The notes under the pieces: model-generated
The model's input: only the letters and a program-made list of their open reading frames with translations
Database searches by the model: none
What the model was told of the DNA's origin: nothing
Assembly (NCBI GenBank): GCA_946885925.1
Contig: CAMPHP010000032.1
Coordinates: forward strand, 1-11,906
Direction of reading: 5' to 3'
DNA from: an uncultured Litorilinea sp.
GTDB lineage: Bacteria; Chloroflexota; Anaerolineae; Caldilineales; Caldilineaceae
DNA: 11,906 nucleotides
Part shown: positions 1-6,821 of the stretch, one piece after another
Numbering within the stretch: the stretch's first letter is position 1
Layout: every line of letters begins with the position of its first letter
Translations under genes and position numbers: made by a program

Positions 1-117
1 ACATTTGCAACTTTGCATAATTCGATGTGGATGGATCGCACAATTGTTCCGGTGTTGAGGCGAATCTTGAGAGCAGTATTTGGGCAAGTATCGAGGCAAA
101 ATGTGGAAAATCGTTGT

Positions 118-146
118 TTGACAACTCAGAACAAATGTACTATAAT
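118..146 (+). promoter_or_regulatory. recA promoter with embedded LexA-box-like site
   Basis: A perfect -35 hexamer TTGACA (118-123) and a perfect -10 TATAAT (141-146) are separated by 17 bases. Inside the spacer, at 129-140, lies GAACAAATGTAC. This matches the Gram-positive/Chloroflexota-type LexA operator core GAAC-N4-GTTC at seven of eight fixed positions and ends against the -10 box. A LexA dimer bound there would block RNA polymerase, the expected arrangement for an SOS-induced recA. The promoter is seen directly; its control by LexA is inferred. The predicted transcription start is near 153, giving a leader of about 100 bases before the preferred recA start. Confidence 0.82.
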
Positions 147-182
147 GAGGGCTAATGACACGAACGGATGATAGGAAGCGCG

Positions 183-227
183 ATGCCCGAATTTGTTTAT
201 CATAGAGCAAACAGAGGGTCAGCATAG
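183..227 (+). CDS. possible 14-residue upstream ORF in the recA leader
   Basis: An ATG at 183 sits six bases after an AGGA Shine-Dalgarno element (173-176) and opens a 14-codon frame ([14 protein letters not shown]) ending in TAG at 225-227. The stop overlaps the sequence TAGGAG. It lies in the recA leader, downstream of the predicted transcription start, in a different frame from recA. Its initiation signal looks better than that of recA itself, so it could be a leader peptide coupled to recA translation. A real indel relative to relatives, or a sequencing indel, could also have split an original longer N-terminus. No known leader peptide is recognised; coding status is uncertain. Confidence 0.3.
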   Translation: MPEFVYHRANRGSA

Positions 228-252
228 GAGCCTTTACAGGGACAAAATAGCC

Positions 253-1323
253 ATGGATATGTCAAGAGATAGTAAAACCGACAGCGGCAAGGCGAAGGCA
301 CTAGAGACCACGCTCGCCAATCTGAACAAGAAATATGGCGATGGCTCGGTGATGAAGTTGGGCGAAGCGACCCGGATGCAGGTCGAGTCGATTCCCACCG
401 GCAGCCTCAGCTTGGATATTGCCCTGGGTGTCGGTGGTGTACCTCGCGGGCGCATCGTCGAAATCTACGGTCCAGAAAGCTCTGGTAAGACTACGGTCTG
501 CCTTCATGTGATTGCCGAAGCACAACGCAATGGTGGTCTTTGTGGCTTCATTGATGTAGAACATGCCCTTGATCCTGCATATGCCGAAAAAATCGGCGTG
601 GATGTGAATAATTTATATGTGAGCCAGCCGGACACAGGCGAGCAAGCATTGGAGATTGCTGAAGCCCTGGTGCGCTCTGGTGCGATGGATGTGGTCGTCG
701 TGGATTCGGTGGCTGCGCTCGTGCCTCGCGCTGAAATCGAGGGCGAGATGGGTGATTCGCATGTCGGTCTGCAAGCACGTCTGATGAGCCAAGCCTTACG
801 CAAACTCACAGGCGTGGTGAAGTCCTCCAACACCTGCATGATCTTCACGAACCAACTGCGTCAGAAGATCGGTGTAATGTTCGGCAACCCCGAAACCACC
901 AGCGGTGGCATGGCCATGAAGTTCTATGCCAGTGTGCGTTTGGATGTACGCCGCATCGAGTCCATTAAGCAAGGCACCGATGTCATCGGCAATCGCACAC
1001 GCGTCACCGTCAAGAAGAATAAGGTTGCCCCGCCTTTCAAGGTTGCCGAGTTTGACATCATGTACAACGAAGGCATTAGCACCAGCGGCGACTTGGTAGA
1101 CCTGGGAGTGGAACATGACATTCTTTCGAAGCGCGGTGCCTATTACCGTTATAATGACGATCTCATTGGGCAAGGGCGCGAGTCGAGCAAAGAGTACTTG
1201 CGCGAGCATGACCAACTGGCGCGCGATATTGATAACCTGATCCGTCAAAAGGTAGGGTTGCCACCACGGTCAAGCAATGGTTCAGCACCTCCGGCGACAG
1301 CCGAAGCGGCGAGCAATAGCTGA
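253..1323 (+). CDS. recA: RecA recombinase
   Basis: This is the ATP-dependent DNA strand-exchange protein, which also acts as co-protease for LexA in the SOS response. From the ATG at 253 it is 356 residues, the usual family length. Visible motifs are Walker A GPESSGKT (73-80), the [11 protein letters not shown] segment (101-111), the Walker B strand VVVVDS (137-142), loop L1 around [10 protein letters not shown], and loop L2 from NQLRQKIG through the ETTSGG stretch (about 190-209). The C-terminus is a short Ala/Ser/Pro-rich tail. There is no intein. The frame stays open upstream to a TTG at 193, but those 20 residues are not RecA-like. ATG 253 has a weak AGGG (238-241) 11 bases upstream; ATG 259 is an alternative. 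It is transcribed from the promoter at 118-146. Confidence 0.98.
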   Translation: MDMSRDSKTDSGKAKALETTLANLNKKYGDGSVMKLGEATRMQVESIPTGSLSLDIALGVGGVPRGRIVEIYGPESSGKTTVCLHVIAEAQRNGGLCGFIDVEHALDPAYAEKIGVDVNNLYVSQPDTGEQALEIAEALVRSGAMDVVVVDSVAALVPRAEIEGEMGDSHVGLQARLMSQALRKLTGVVKSSNTCMIFTNQLRQKIGVMFGNPETTSGGMAMKFYASVRLDVRRIESIKQGTDVIGNRTRVTVKKNKVAPPFKVAEFDIMYNEGISTSGDLVDLGVEHDILSKRGAYYRYNDDLIGQGRESSKEYLREHDQLARDIDNLIRQKVGLPPRSSNGSAPPATAEAASNS

Positions 1324-1343
1324 CTTGGCGGTACAATTGAGTA

Positions 1344-1592
1344 ATGATCCCGTGGCTCAGGAGCATTGAGTCAAGGGTCGCCGTGGTCACGCTGCAATGC
1401 CTTTGTCTTTGAAGCTTGTGGCATCTGTACGGTGGCTTGGTGGTATTTGGTGATAGATGGCGGAGGGTTCCAAGTACAGACAAGCGGTTTTGCACACCGC
1501 TTGAAGCAAGGACACACTGGAGTCTGCTCCAACCATGGGCAAGGCCCGTTCTGTGTGCTTCCTGCGCTGTAGCGTCGGCTACAGCGTTTTTT
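1344..1592 (+). ncRNA. structured RNA of unknown class between recA and rny
   Basis: This gene-free stretch folds repeatedly on paper. GCATTG (1363-1368) can pair with CAATGC (1395-1400), and the overlapping ATGCC (1397-1401) can pair instead with GGCAT (1420-1424). CTGTA/CTTGG (1425-1440) pairs with CCAAG/TACAG (1470-1479). CAAGCGGT/ACCGCTTG (1481-1503) is an 8-bp hairpin. Finally AGGA+CACAC (1509-1517) pairs with GTGTG+TCCT (1553-1563), enclosing two hairpins, TGGAG/CTCCA (1518-1531) and GGGC/GCCC (1537-1547): a three-way junction directly before the terminator. A TACAAT hexamer at 1332-1337 could be a -10 box, but there is no good -35. It may be a small RNA or a structured recA 3' UTR. It lacks the SRP RNA, tmRNA and RNase P signatures. 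The 5' boundary is a guess. Confidence 0.4.
1565..1592 (+). terminator. intrinsic terminator after recA / structured RNA
   Basis: CGCTGTAGC (1565-1573) and GCTACAGCG (1578-1586) form a perfect 9-bp GC-rich stem with a GTCG loop, followed at once by six T residues (1587-1592). It ends the recA transcript, or the structured RNA before it, and separates both from rny. Confidence 0.92.
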
Positions 1593-1684
1593 ATTGGCGC
1601 AATTTGTTATAGGAATTATCCAGAAATTGCGTCGTGGAAATTTATGACCCATTAAGGGTATGTTCGATGACAGAAATTAATGAC

Positions 1685-1708
1685 AGAGTTTGGGAGAGAG
1701 TTTGGGAA
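1685..1708 (+). repeat. 12-bp tandem duplication in the rny leader
   Basis: Two adjacent copies, AGAGTTTGGGAG (1685-1696) and AGAGTTTGGGAA (1697-1708), differ only in the last base. They lie 66 bases before the rny start in an untranslated stretch. This is probably a replication-slippage duplication; no function can be assigned. Confidence 0.8.
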
Positions 1709-1773
1709 GTGCAGTTGCAACAAACTGATTGCTGGAATGTTGGCAATGGCCCCCACATCATAAGGAACCGCCT

Positions 1774-3336
1774 ATGGACGCAATAGCAATTATTCTCATC
1801 ATCTTGGTGGGACTTGTGATCGGCGGCGTGGTAGGCTTTTATGCCTACCGGGTCGGTCGCACACGAGGACTTCAAGAGGAACAAGAACGACAAAGATCGC
1901 TCATCCAGAGCGCAGAAGAACAGGCCCAGCGCCTTTTAACAGATGCAGAAACTCAGATTAAGCAGCGTGAACTGGCAATCAAAGAAGAACAAGTCAGGTT
2001 GCGCGACGAGATGGAAGGAGAACAGGCTCGACGCCGTAAGGAGTTAGAGCGAATTGAGGAACGGTTGCAAAACCGGCTGGATAGTGCCGAGCGCCGCCTG
2101 GAACAGCTAGAGACACGCGAGCGCAAACTTACCCAGCGTGAGCAAAAGCTTGAGCAACGTGCAACCAAACTCGCAACCATGGAAGAAGAGTGGTCGACTG
2201 AACTACAAAAGATTGCTCAGATGACGCAGGAAGAAGCGCAAATGGTCTTGCTAGATCAAGTCGAACAGACATCCCGGCAAGAGATGGCGCGCACCATTCG
2301 CGAGGTTGAGGCGGAAGTTTCGGAGGAAGCCGACCGTCGCGCCCGCGAGATTATCACGATGGCGATTGAGCGCATAGCCAGCGATCATGTCTCGGAATAT
2401 GCAGTCAGCAGTGTAGACCTACCCTCTGACGAGATGAAGGGACGCATTATTGGCCGCCAGGGGCGCAACATCCGCGCTATTGAGCAAGCTGTAGGTGTAG
2501 ATTTGGTGGTGGATGATACGCCAGAGGCAATTATCATCAGTAGTTTTGATCCGATCCGCCGCGAGATCGCACGCATGGCTCTGAGCAAGTTAGTGGCTGA
2601 TGGTCGCATACACCCCACGCGCATCGAAAAAGAGGTAGAGCAGGCCCGCCACGAGATCGATCGTTTGATCTTGGAGGCAGGTGAACAAGCGACGATTGAG
2701 ACGAACACCCAGGGTATTCATCGTGAGCTCCAGAAGCTGCTGGGGCGGCTCAAGTTTCGAACTTCGTATGGACAGAACCAGCTCTATCACGCGATTGAGA
2801 CGGCTCATATCGCCGCAATCATTGCCAGTGAACTCCACGCCAACGTGAAGGTGGCACGGCTGGGCGGTCTACTACATGATATTGGCAAAGCTGTAAGCCA
2901 CGAAATCGAAGGCCCTCATGCCATCGTTGGCGCAGAGATTGCCAAACGGTATGGGATTAATGACATTGTTGTCAACATTATCGCTAGTCATCATGGTGAA
3001 GTAGAGCCTCAGTCGATTGAAGCCGTCATTGTTGCCGCGGCAGATGCGATTAGTGGCGCACGACCGGGAGCGCGCCGTGAAAGTCTGGAAACCTATATCA
3101 AACGGGTGACGGAACTGGAAGCGATCGGAAATAGCTTTGAGGGTGTAAGCCAGACCTTCGCTATCCAAGCGGGTCGCGAAATTCGTGTCATTGTTCGCCC
3201 TGAAGCAGTGGATGACTATGCCGCTATCCAACTGAGCAAAGATATTGCCAAAAAGATTGAGGACAATCTGCAATATCCGGGGCAGATCCGGGTCACAGTC
3301 ATTCGCGAAACGCGTGCTGTTGATTACGCCAAGTAG
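1774..3336 (+). CDS. rny: ribonuclease Y
   Basis: RNase Y is the membrane-anchored endoribonuclease that initiates mRNA decay in many bacteria lacking RNase E. From ATG 1774 (AAGGA at 1762-1766, seven bases upstream) it has 520 residues, the typical length. Domains in order: an N-terminal transmembrane helix (about 4-24), a long Glu/Arg/Gln-rich coiled coil (about 30-190), a KH RNA-binding domain with GRQG (227-230), and an HD metal-dependent phosphohydrolase domain with His368-Asp369 in the LLHDIGKA motif, His406-His407 and Asp424. All expected catalytic residues are present. An in-frame ATG at 1729 would add 15 residues before the membrane helix and has no ribosome-binding site. The recA-rny adjacency also resembles Bacillus, where recA lies near rny. 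Confidence 0.97.
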   Translation: MDAIAIILIILVGLVIGGVVGFYAYRVGRTRGLQEEQERQRSLIQSAEEQAQRLLTDAETQIKQRELAIKEEQVRLRDEMEGEQARRRKELERIEERLQNRLDSAERRLEQLETRERKLTQREQKLEQRATKLATMEEEWSTELQKIAQMTQEEAQMVLLDQVEQTSRQEMARTIREVEAEVSEEADRRAREIITMAIERIASDHVSEYAVSSVDLPSDEMKGRIIGRQGRNIRAIEQAVGVDLVVDDTPEAIIISSFDPIRREIARMALSKLVADGRIHPTRIEKEVEQARHEIDRLILEAGEQATIETNTQGIHRELQKLLGRLKFRTSYGQNQLYHAIETAHIAAIIASELHANVKVARLGGLLHDIGKAVSHEIEGPHAIVGAEIAKRYGINDIVVNIIASHHGEVEPQSIEAVIVAAADAISGARPGARRESLETYIKRVTELEAIGNSFEGVSQTFAIQAGREIRVIVRPEAVDDYAAIQLSKDIAKKIEDNLQYPGQIRVTVIRETRAVDYAK

Positions 3337-3422
3337 AGTGACCTGTTTGGGAAACGATTCCTCAATTGCCTTCTTCTACCACTCTAATCACTGTACTCAC
3401 AGTCATGTAATGCTTAAGACCG

Positions 3423-3460
3423 CGTCGCCCATTTCAGTACTGAAATGGGCGACGTTTTTG
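3423..3460 (+). terminator. intrinsic terminator after rny
   Basis: CGTCGCCCATTTCAG (3423-3437) is followed, after TA, by its exact reverse complement (3440-3454), making a 32-base perfect palindrome. Five T residues follow at 3455-3459. A hairpin of up to 14 bp with a minimal loop can form. It closes the rny transcription unit, about 85 bases after the stop codon. Confidence 0.93.
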
Positions 3461-3981
3461 TTCTGAATCGTTTCGTTGACGATCTACTCACGGTTTTCGT
3501 ATGCCTGATGATTAAGAAAAGCTGATCTTGACGCCCAAAACGTATGCAAATAATATGAAACCTTTCATTGTTCTTACAATTATCCTGTGGTAGAATTTTC
3601 TATCAATTGATACCTCGTAGTCTGAACTGTTTGTGACCTAACCAGCGCAGTGTCATCTTTTCGGACCGCATCTTAAGCATACGGAGTGCAACCAGTCAGC
3701 TACTAGCTCCAATCGGTAAATAAGCCACCCACGTTATACCCGGAGGATGGATATACCCCTTACACTGCTGAGGAGAGAGTACAGCACCACTCGTCCAATA
3801 CTGGTCACTTGCATAGATTCTTACAAAAACGTTGCAATTGCGTATCCATTATGCAAATGTAACGTCAATATGAAATGACAACCATTGGCCGACAGACAGT
3901 TAATCATTTCACGAGCACGAGGGCCGAGAAGAGTCGTCGTGTTTCAAATGGACAGTTAGAAGTGATAGGAGGCATACATCC
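3461..3981 (+). other. 520-base non-coding flank and long leader of spoVS
   Basis: No convincing gene lies between the rny terminator and spoVS. The one good promoter is at 3568-3596, which would give spoVS a leader of about 380 bases. The only small frame with an SD-like element is at 3747-3878 (43 codons), where GGAGG touches the ATG and leaves no spacing. No known riboswitch signature was recognised, and no remnant of ymdB, the gene found here in Bacillus, is apparent. The sequence is AT-richer than the neighbouring genes. Confidence 0.5.
3568..3596 (+). promoter_or_regulatory. probable spoVS promoter (extended -10)
   Basis: TAGAAT (3591-3596) is a five-of-six match to the -10 consensus and is preceded directly by TGG, an extended -10 element. 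TTGTTC (3568-3573) lies 17 bases upstream as a weak -35. It is the best sigma70-type promoter between the rny terminator and spoVS. Confidence 0.55.
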
Positions 3982-4275
3982 ATGGCTGAACTCATCAAAG
4001 TGTCTGCCCAGTCCCGTTCTACGGCTGTCGCCGGCGCAATTGCAGGAGTCATGCGTGAGCAGGGCTATGCGGAAGTACAGGCGATTGGCGCAAGCGCCGT
4101 GAACCAAGCGGTCAAAGCAATTGCAATTGCCCGCGGGTATCTGGAACAGGATCAGATGGACCTGGTGATCGTACCAAGTTTCACCGAGGTAGACATTGAG
4201 GGCAACGAACGGACTGCCGTCCGTTTAACCATCTTCAGGCGTCCTGCGACGTTGGAGGCTGCCCTTCCTGCTTAA
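3982..4275 (+). CDS. spoVS: SpoVS family protein
   Basis: This 97-residue protein matches the small SpoVS family. The family hallmarks are the N-terminal LIKVSAQSRSTAVAGAIAG region, the central AVNQAVKAIAIARGYL helix and the C-terminal strand segment around IEGNERTAVRLTIFRR. In Bacillus SpoVS affects sporulation stage V and septation. The family is also widespread in non-spore-formers, where its role is unclear and nucleic-acid binding has been suggested. The start is well set by ATAGGAGG (3965-3972), nine bases before the ATG. It appears monocistronic, with its own promoter and terminator. Its position after rny resembles Bacillus, where ymdB lies between the two; that gene is absent here. 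Presence of this gene alone does not imply sporulation. Confidence 0.93.
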   Translation: MAELIKVSAQSRSTAVAGAIAGVMREQGYAEVQAIGASAVNQAVKAIAIARGYLEQDQMDLVIVPSFTEVDIEGNERTAVRLTIFRRPATLEAALPA

Positions 4276-4391
4276 CCAGAGATTACAAGGAGTTGGGACT
4301 TAGCACTTGGGAGCTAAAACATAGTGACTAGAACATAGCGAGTAGCCGGCAACCCATCTGATGCCATCAATTCTGGCATCTGCCACATAAA

Positions 4392-4431
4392 TAAAAAACG
4401 GGAAAGGTTTCGCCAACCTCTCCCGTTTTTG
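4392..4431. terminator. bidirectional terminator between spoVS and ricT
   Basis: ACGGGA-A-AGGTT (4398-4409) pairs with AACCT-C-TCCCGT (4415-4426), an 11-bp stem with one A/C mismatch and a TCGCC loop. It is followed by TTTTT on the plus strand and flanked by AAAAAA (4393-4398), which reads as a T-tract on the minus strand. It can therefore end both spoVS and the convergent holB-ricT transcript. Confidence 0.88.
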
Positions 4432-4447
4432 TTTATCCAGATAAGTC

Positions 4448-4475
4448 GCAAGCAAGTGTGGGCAAGCAAGTGTGG
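4448..4475. repeat. perfect 14-bp tandem duplication
   Basis: GCAAGCAAGTGTGG occurs twice without a gap (4448-4461 and 4462-4475), in the ricT 3' flank between its stop codon and the shared terminator. It is likely a recent slippage duplication, since the copies are identical. Confidence 0.9.
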
Positions 4476-4508
4476 ATCGAGCACAATCCGCTTGTCTAGC
4501 TTGCGGGA

Positions 4509-5570
4509 CTAATCAACAGTTTTTTCGCCACCTGTGCCTGTGCGTCGTTGGCGAGTACGGCGACGACGGCGGCGCTTGCTCTTACTCCCAGCGGCGTTGC
4601 CCTCCGCTTCGCCACTCTCTTCCTCCTCACCCTCTTCCACTTCAGCCTCTTGCGCTGCGGCACGCGCCGCGGCTTGCTGTTTGCGTAGAAGGGCATTGTC
4701 CTCTTCTGCACTGGCACGTCGTTTGACAGTACAGCCGCCACAGGTGCCACAGCTCCCACCGCTGCTGCTCTTGCTTGTGATGAGGTCAGTCACCGCAAAC
4801 TCAGCCAGTACCATATTTTCTAACATGACCGTGACTGATTCTTTGAGCGGGTGAACATGACGCACACGACCTACACCCTGCGGCGTGACAACTTCAGCGC
4901 CAAGTTTGGGCATCTTCTTGTTCTGCTCTTTGTAGTAGAGGTCTTCATACGAAAGACAGCAGAGCAAACGCCCACAAACCCCGCTGATTTCGTCGGGGTT
5001 AAGCGGTAATTGTTGGTTCTTCGCCATGCGAATGCTGACGGGTGTAAACTCACGCAGCCAACTGGTACAGCAGAGTTGGCGACCACATTTGCCGACACCA
5101 TCCAGCAACTTGGCCTCATCGCGCACACCAATCTGTCGCATTTCGATGCGCGTGCGGAAGATGCGCGCTAGATCACGCACGAGATCGCGGAAATCAATGC
5201 GCGACTCGGACGCAAAGTAGATCAAGAGCCGCCCGCCATCATAGTTGTATTCACAGCGGACAATCTTAATATCGAGATTGCTCTCGCGCGCTTTGGCACG
5301 GCAGATTGCCAATGCCTCGCGCTCTTTGTGTTCCCACAAGTCCTTTTGCACCAGATCCCATGCGTTGGCGCGGCGCACCACGCCCTTCATCTCACCGACC
5401 ACTTCGCTGTCTGCAATGAGGTGGGGAGGCTGCACAACCTGGGCTACTTCTTGCCCCTTGGCTGTGTCCACAATCACAAAATCATCTGAGGCCAGGTCGA
5501 GATAATCGCCTGGATTAAAATGATATAGTTTGGTTACGGGCTTAAATTGTATCCCGACAACAACCGGCAT
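4509..5570 (-). CDS. ricT: PSP1 family protein, RicT/YaaT-like
   Basis: The protein has 353 residues. The N-terminal two thirds match the RicT (YaaT)/PSP1 family, from the VVGIQFKPVTKLYHF start through the cysteine motifs CGRQLCC (162-168) and CGRLLCC (199-205). In Bacillus, RicT joins RicA and RicF in an iron-sulfur complex that controls RNase Y cleavage and developmental decisions; RicA and RicF are not in this window. After the conserved core there is a further cluster CGTCGGC (Cys274, 277, 280), then an Ala/Glu-rich helix, an acidic run (about 310-323) and a basic arginine-rich tail (about 330-343). The tail may bind nucleic acid (inference). It starts 43 bases after the holB stop with GGAG upstream, so the two form an operon in the same order as Bacillus holB-yaaT. 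Confidence 0.92.
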   Translation of the reverse strand: MPVVVGIQFKPVTKLYHFNPGDYLDLASDDFVIVDTAKGQEVAQVVQPPHLIADSEVVGEMKGVVRRANAWDLVQKDLWEHKEREALAICRAKARESNLDIKIVRCEYNYDGGRLLIYFASESRIDFRDLVRDLARIFRTRIEMRQIGVRDEAKLLDGVGKCGRQLCCTSWLREFTPVSIRMAKNQQLPLNPDEISGVCGRLLCCLSYEDLYYKEQNKKMPKLGAEVVTPQGVGRVRHVHPLKESVTVMLENMVLAEFAVTDLITSKSSSGGSCGTCGGCTVKRRASAEEDNALLRKQQAAARAAAQEAEVEEGEEEESGEAEGNAAGSKSKRRRRRRTRQRRTGTGGEKTVD

Positions 5571-5613
5571 AAGTTTATCGTCTCCGTTTCGACGACGGTG
5601 AACTGTCTAGAGG

Positions 5614-6660
5614 TTAACTCATTGTGGGCATCCGCAACAGCAACACATCAAGCGCCATGCGTGTATTAACGGTGTGATGCAGATAGCCCTCAACACGGTG
5701 GAGCGTATGGAGATAGTCGCGCACGGCAGTGTTATCCAAACCCGCTGCTTGACGAGCAATCTCCTCTTGATGATCCACATTGCAGCAGGCCTCCGGGCAG
5801 CCTACCTGTGTCAACATGACATCGCGCCACCACGTCGCCCAAAGTTCCAGCAGAGCAAATAGATGCTCATTGTTACGACCTGTCGCCAACCGTTCGGCAA
5901 AGTTTAGGCGTTCAATGCGATTGGCTTGTACCAACTGCCTCAATTGATCCAACTGCTCTTGTCTCCGGCTTGCGCCTTCGCGGTCGGCCAACTGCTCTAC
6001 AGCCCAGCCTAGGCGTCCATTAGATAGCCGAGCCAGCAGCGCTGCTTGATCCGCTGGTGCTTTCCAACTTTGCACCAGGGCATTTTCCACCTCTGCCACG
6101 CTCAAGGGGCGCAATTCCATGACCTGACAACGGCTGGCGATGGTGGGCAATACGCTCTCTCGATCCAGAGCCGTTAGCACCAGCAGCACAGAGTCCGGCG
6201 GTTCCTCCAATGTCTTGAGCAACTTGTTGGCAAAGTTGAGATTTGCTGTATGGAAATCTTGAATAAAGAAAATCTTATGATTTGCTTCCAGAGGGCGTAA
6301 TGCTGCCTCATGGATGATATCGGCCGCTTGCTCCACCCGCAACGTCCCACCGGCCCGGTCTACTGCGCCATCCTTATCTAATGGCTGGATCAACCGGAAA
6401 TCGGGATGATTGCCATGTTGCATCAAGCGGCACGAACGACAGACGCCACAGGGACGCTTTTCCGGGTCTGTACACAGCAGTGCTTGGGCAAAGGCGCGTG
6501 CCAACGTGCTCTTACCCACCTGGGATGGCCCTAACAAGAGATAAGCGTGGCGCAGGCCACCCACAGCAGATTGAAGCGTTCGCTGGAGGAAATGTACAGC
6601 CCAGGCATGGCCGTGCACAGGCCAGCCGGTCGACTGGAGATCCGTAGTTGGTGCAAACAT
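5614..6660 (-). CDS. holB: DNA polymerase III subunit delta-prime
   Basis: This is the clamp-loader subunit that acts with DnaX and HolA to load the sliding clamp. From ATG 6660 it has 348 residues. Features are an intact P-loop GPSQVGKST (44-52), a zinc-binding set C63...C71-x2-C74-x2-C77 followed by HPD (85-87), the Walker B-like strand IFFIQD (to Asp125), the NKLLKTLEEPP helix (about 135-145) and the SRC arginine-finger motif (166-168). The frame is open up to 6756, but the extra 32 residues have no family character and would start upstream of the promoter at 6668-6697. No Shine-Dalgarno precedes ATG 6660, which fits a leaderless message. The next gene downstream is ricT. Confidence 0.94.
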   Translation of the reverse strand: MFAPTTDLQSTGWPVHGHAWAVHFLQRTLQSAVGGLRHAYLLLGPSQVGKSTLARAFAQALLCTDPEKRPCGVCRSCRLMQHGNHPDFRLIQPLDKDGAVDRAGGTLRVEQAADIIHEAALRPLEANHKIFFIQDFHTANLNFANKLLKTLEEPPDSVLLVLTALDRESVLPTIASRCQVMELRPLSVAEVENALVQSWKAPADQAALLARLSNGRLGWAVEQLADREGASRRQEQLDQLRQLVQANRIERLNFAERLATGRNNEHLFALLELWATWWRDVMLTQVGCPEACCNVDHQEEIARQAAGLDNTAVRDYLHTLHRVEGYLHHTVNTRMALDVLLLRMPTMS

Positions 6661-6667
6661 TGTGGCT

Positions 6668-6697
6668 ATTGTATCACACGCAAAAACGGCCAGACAA
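6668..6697 (-). promoter_or_regulatory. holB promoter, leaderless arrangement
   Basis: On the minus strand TACAAT (6673-6668) is preceded directly by TGA, an extended -10, and TTGTCT (6697-6692) lies 18 bases upstream as a -35. Only seven bases (AGCCACA) separate the -10 box from ATG 6660, so transcription should begin at or next to the start codon. Confidence 0.6.
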
Positions 6698-6759
6698 ATG
6701 GTAGTTATGCAAACCAGATCCTCTTTCCCGGTGGCAAGCTGCCATCGCGCGGGCAAACA

Positions 6760-6768
6760 TGGTATACT
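6760..6768 (+). promoter_or_regulatory. probable promoter of the solute-binding lipoprotein
   Basis: TATACT (6763-6768) is a five-of-six -10 match preceded directly by TGG, giving an extended -10 element. No recognisable -35 lies at the proper distance. The predicted leader is about 45 bases. It is divergent from the holB promoter, with about 90 bases between the two -10 boxes. Confidence 0.5.
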
Positions 6769-6821
6769 TATGCCGTTGTTCTGCTTAGATCCGCCTATTT
6801 GCTGCCAGAATATCCAGCTTC

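Noticed and set aside
193..252. TTG start extending RecA by 20 residues
   Set aside because: The extra residues are not RecA-like, there is no properly spaced ribosome-binding site, and ATG 253 gives the usual length.
796..1248. 150-codon minus-strand ORF opposite recA
   Set aside because: It lies entirely antisense to a certain gene, has no recognisable motif, and is explained by codon usage of recA.
1344..1592. Identity as 6S RNA, SRP RNA, tmRNA or RNase P RNA
   Set aside because: No SRP GGAAGCAG-type loop, no tmRNA T-arm or tag region, no RNase P GAGGAAAGTCC core, and a branched fold unlike the single long 6S hairpin.
3747..3878. 43-codon ORF in the spoVS leader
   Set aside because: GGAGG abuts the ATG with zero spacing, no family is recognised, and composition gives no coding support; kept only as a possibility in the leader finding.
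3461..3981. Degraded ymdB between rny and spoVS
   Set aside because: No YmdB-like segment was recognised in the forward frames and the rny terminator lies immediately upstream.
3875..4102. 75-codon ORF overlapping the spoVS start
   Set aside because: Out of frame with spoVS for its second half; spoVS has the strong ribosome-binding site.
4300..4380. Hairpins TTAGC/GCTAA (4300-4317) and GATGCC/GGCATC (4360-4380) after spoVS as terminators
   Set aside because: Short stems without T-tracts; the true terminator is at 4392-4431.
6661..6756. N-terminal extension of HolB by 32 residues
   Set aside because: It lacks family resemblance and lies across a well-formed promoter; ATG 6660 begins directly before the conserved clamp-loader region.
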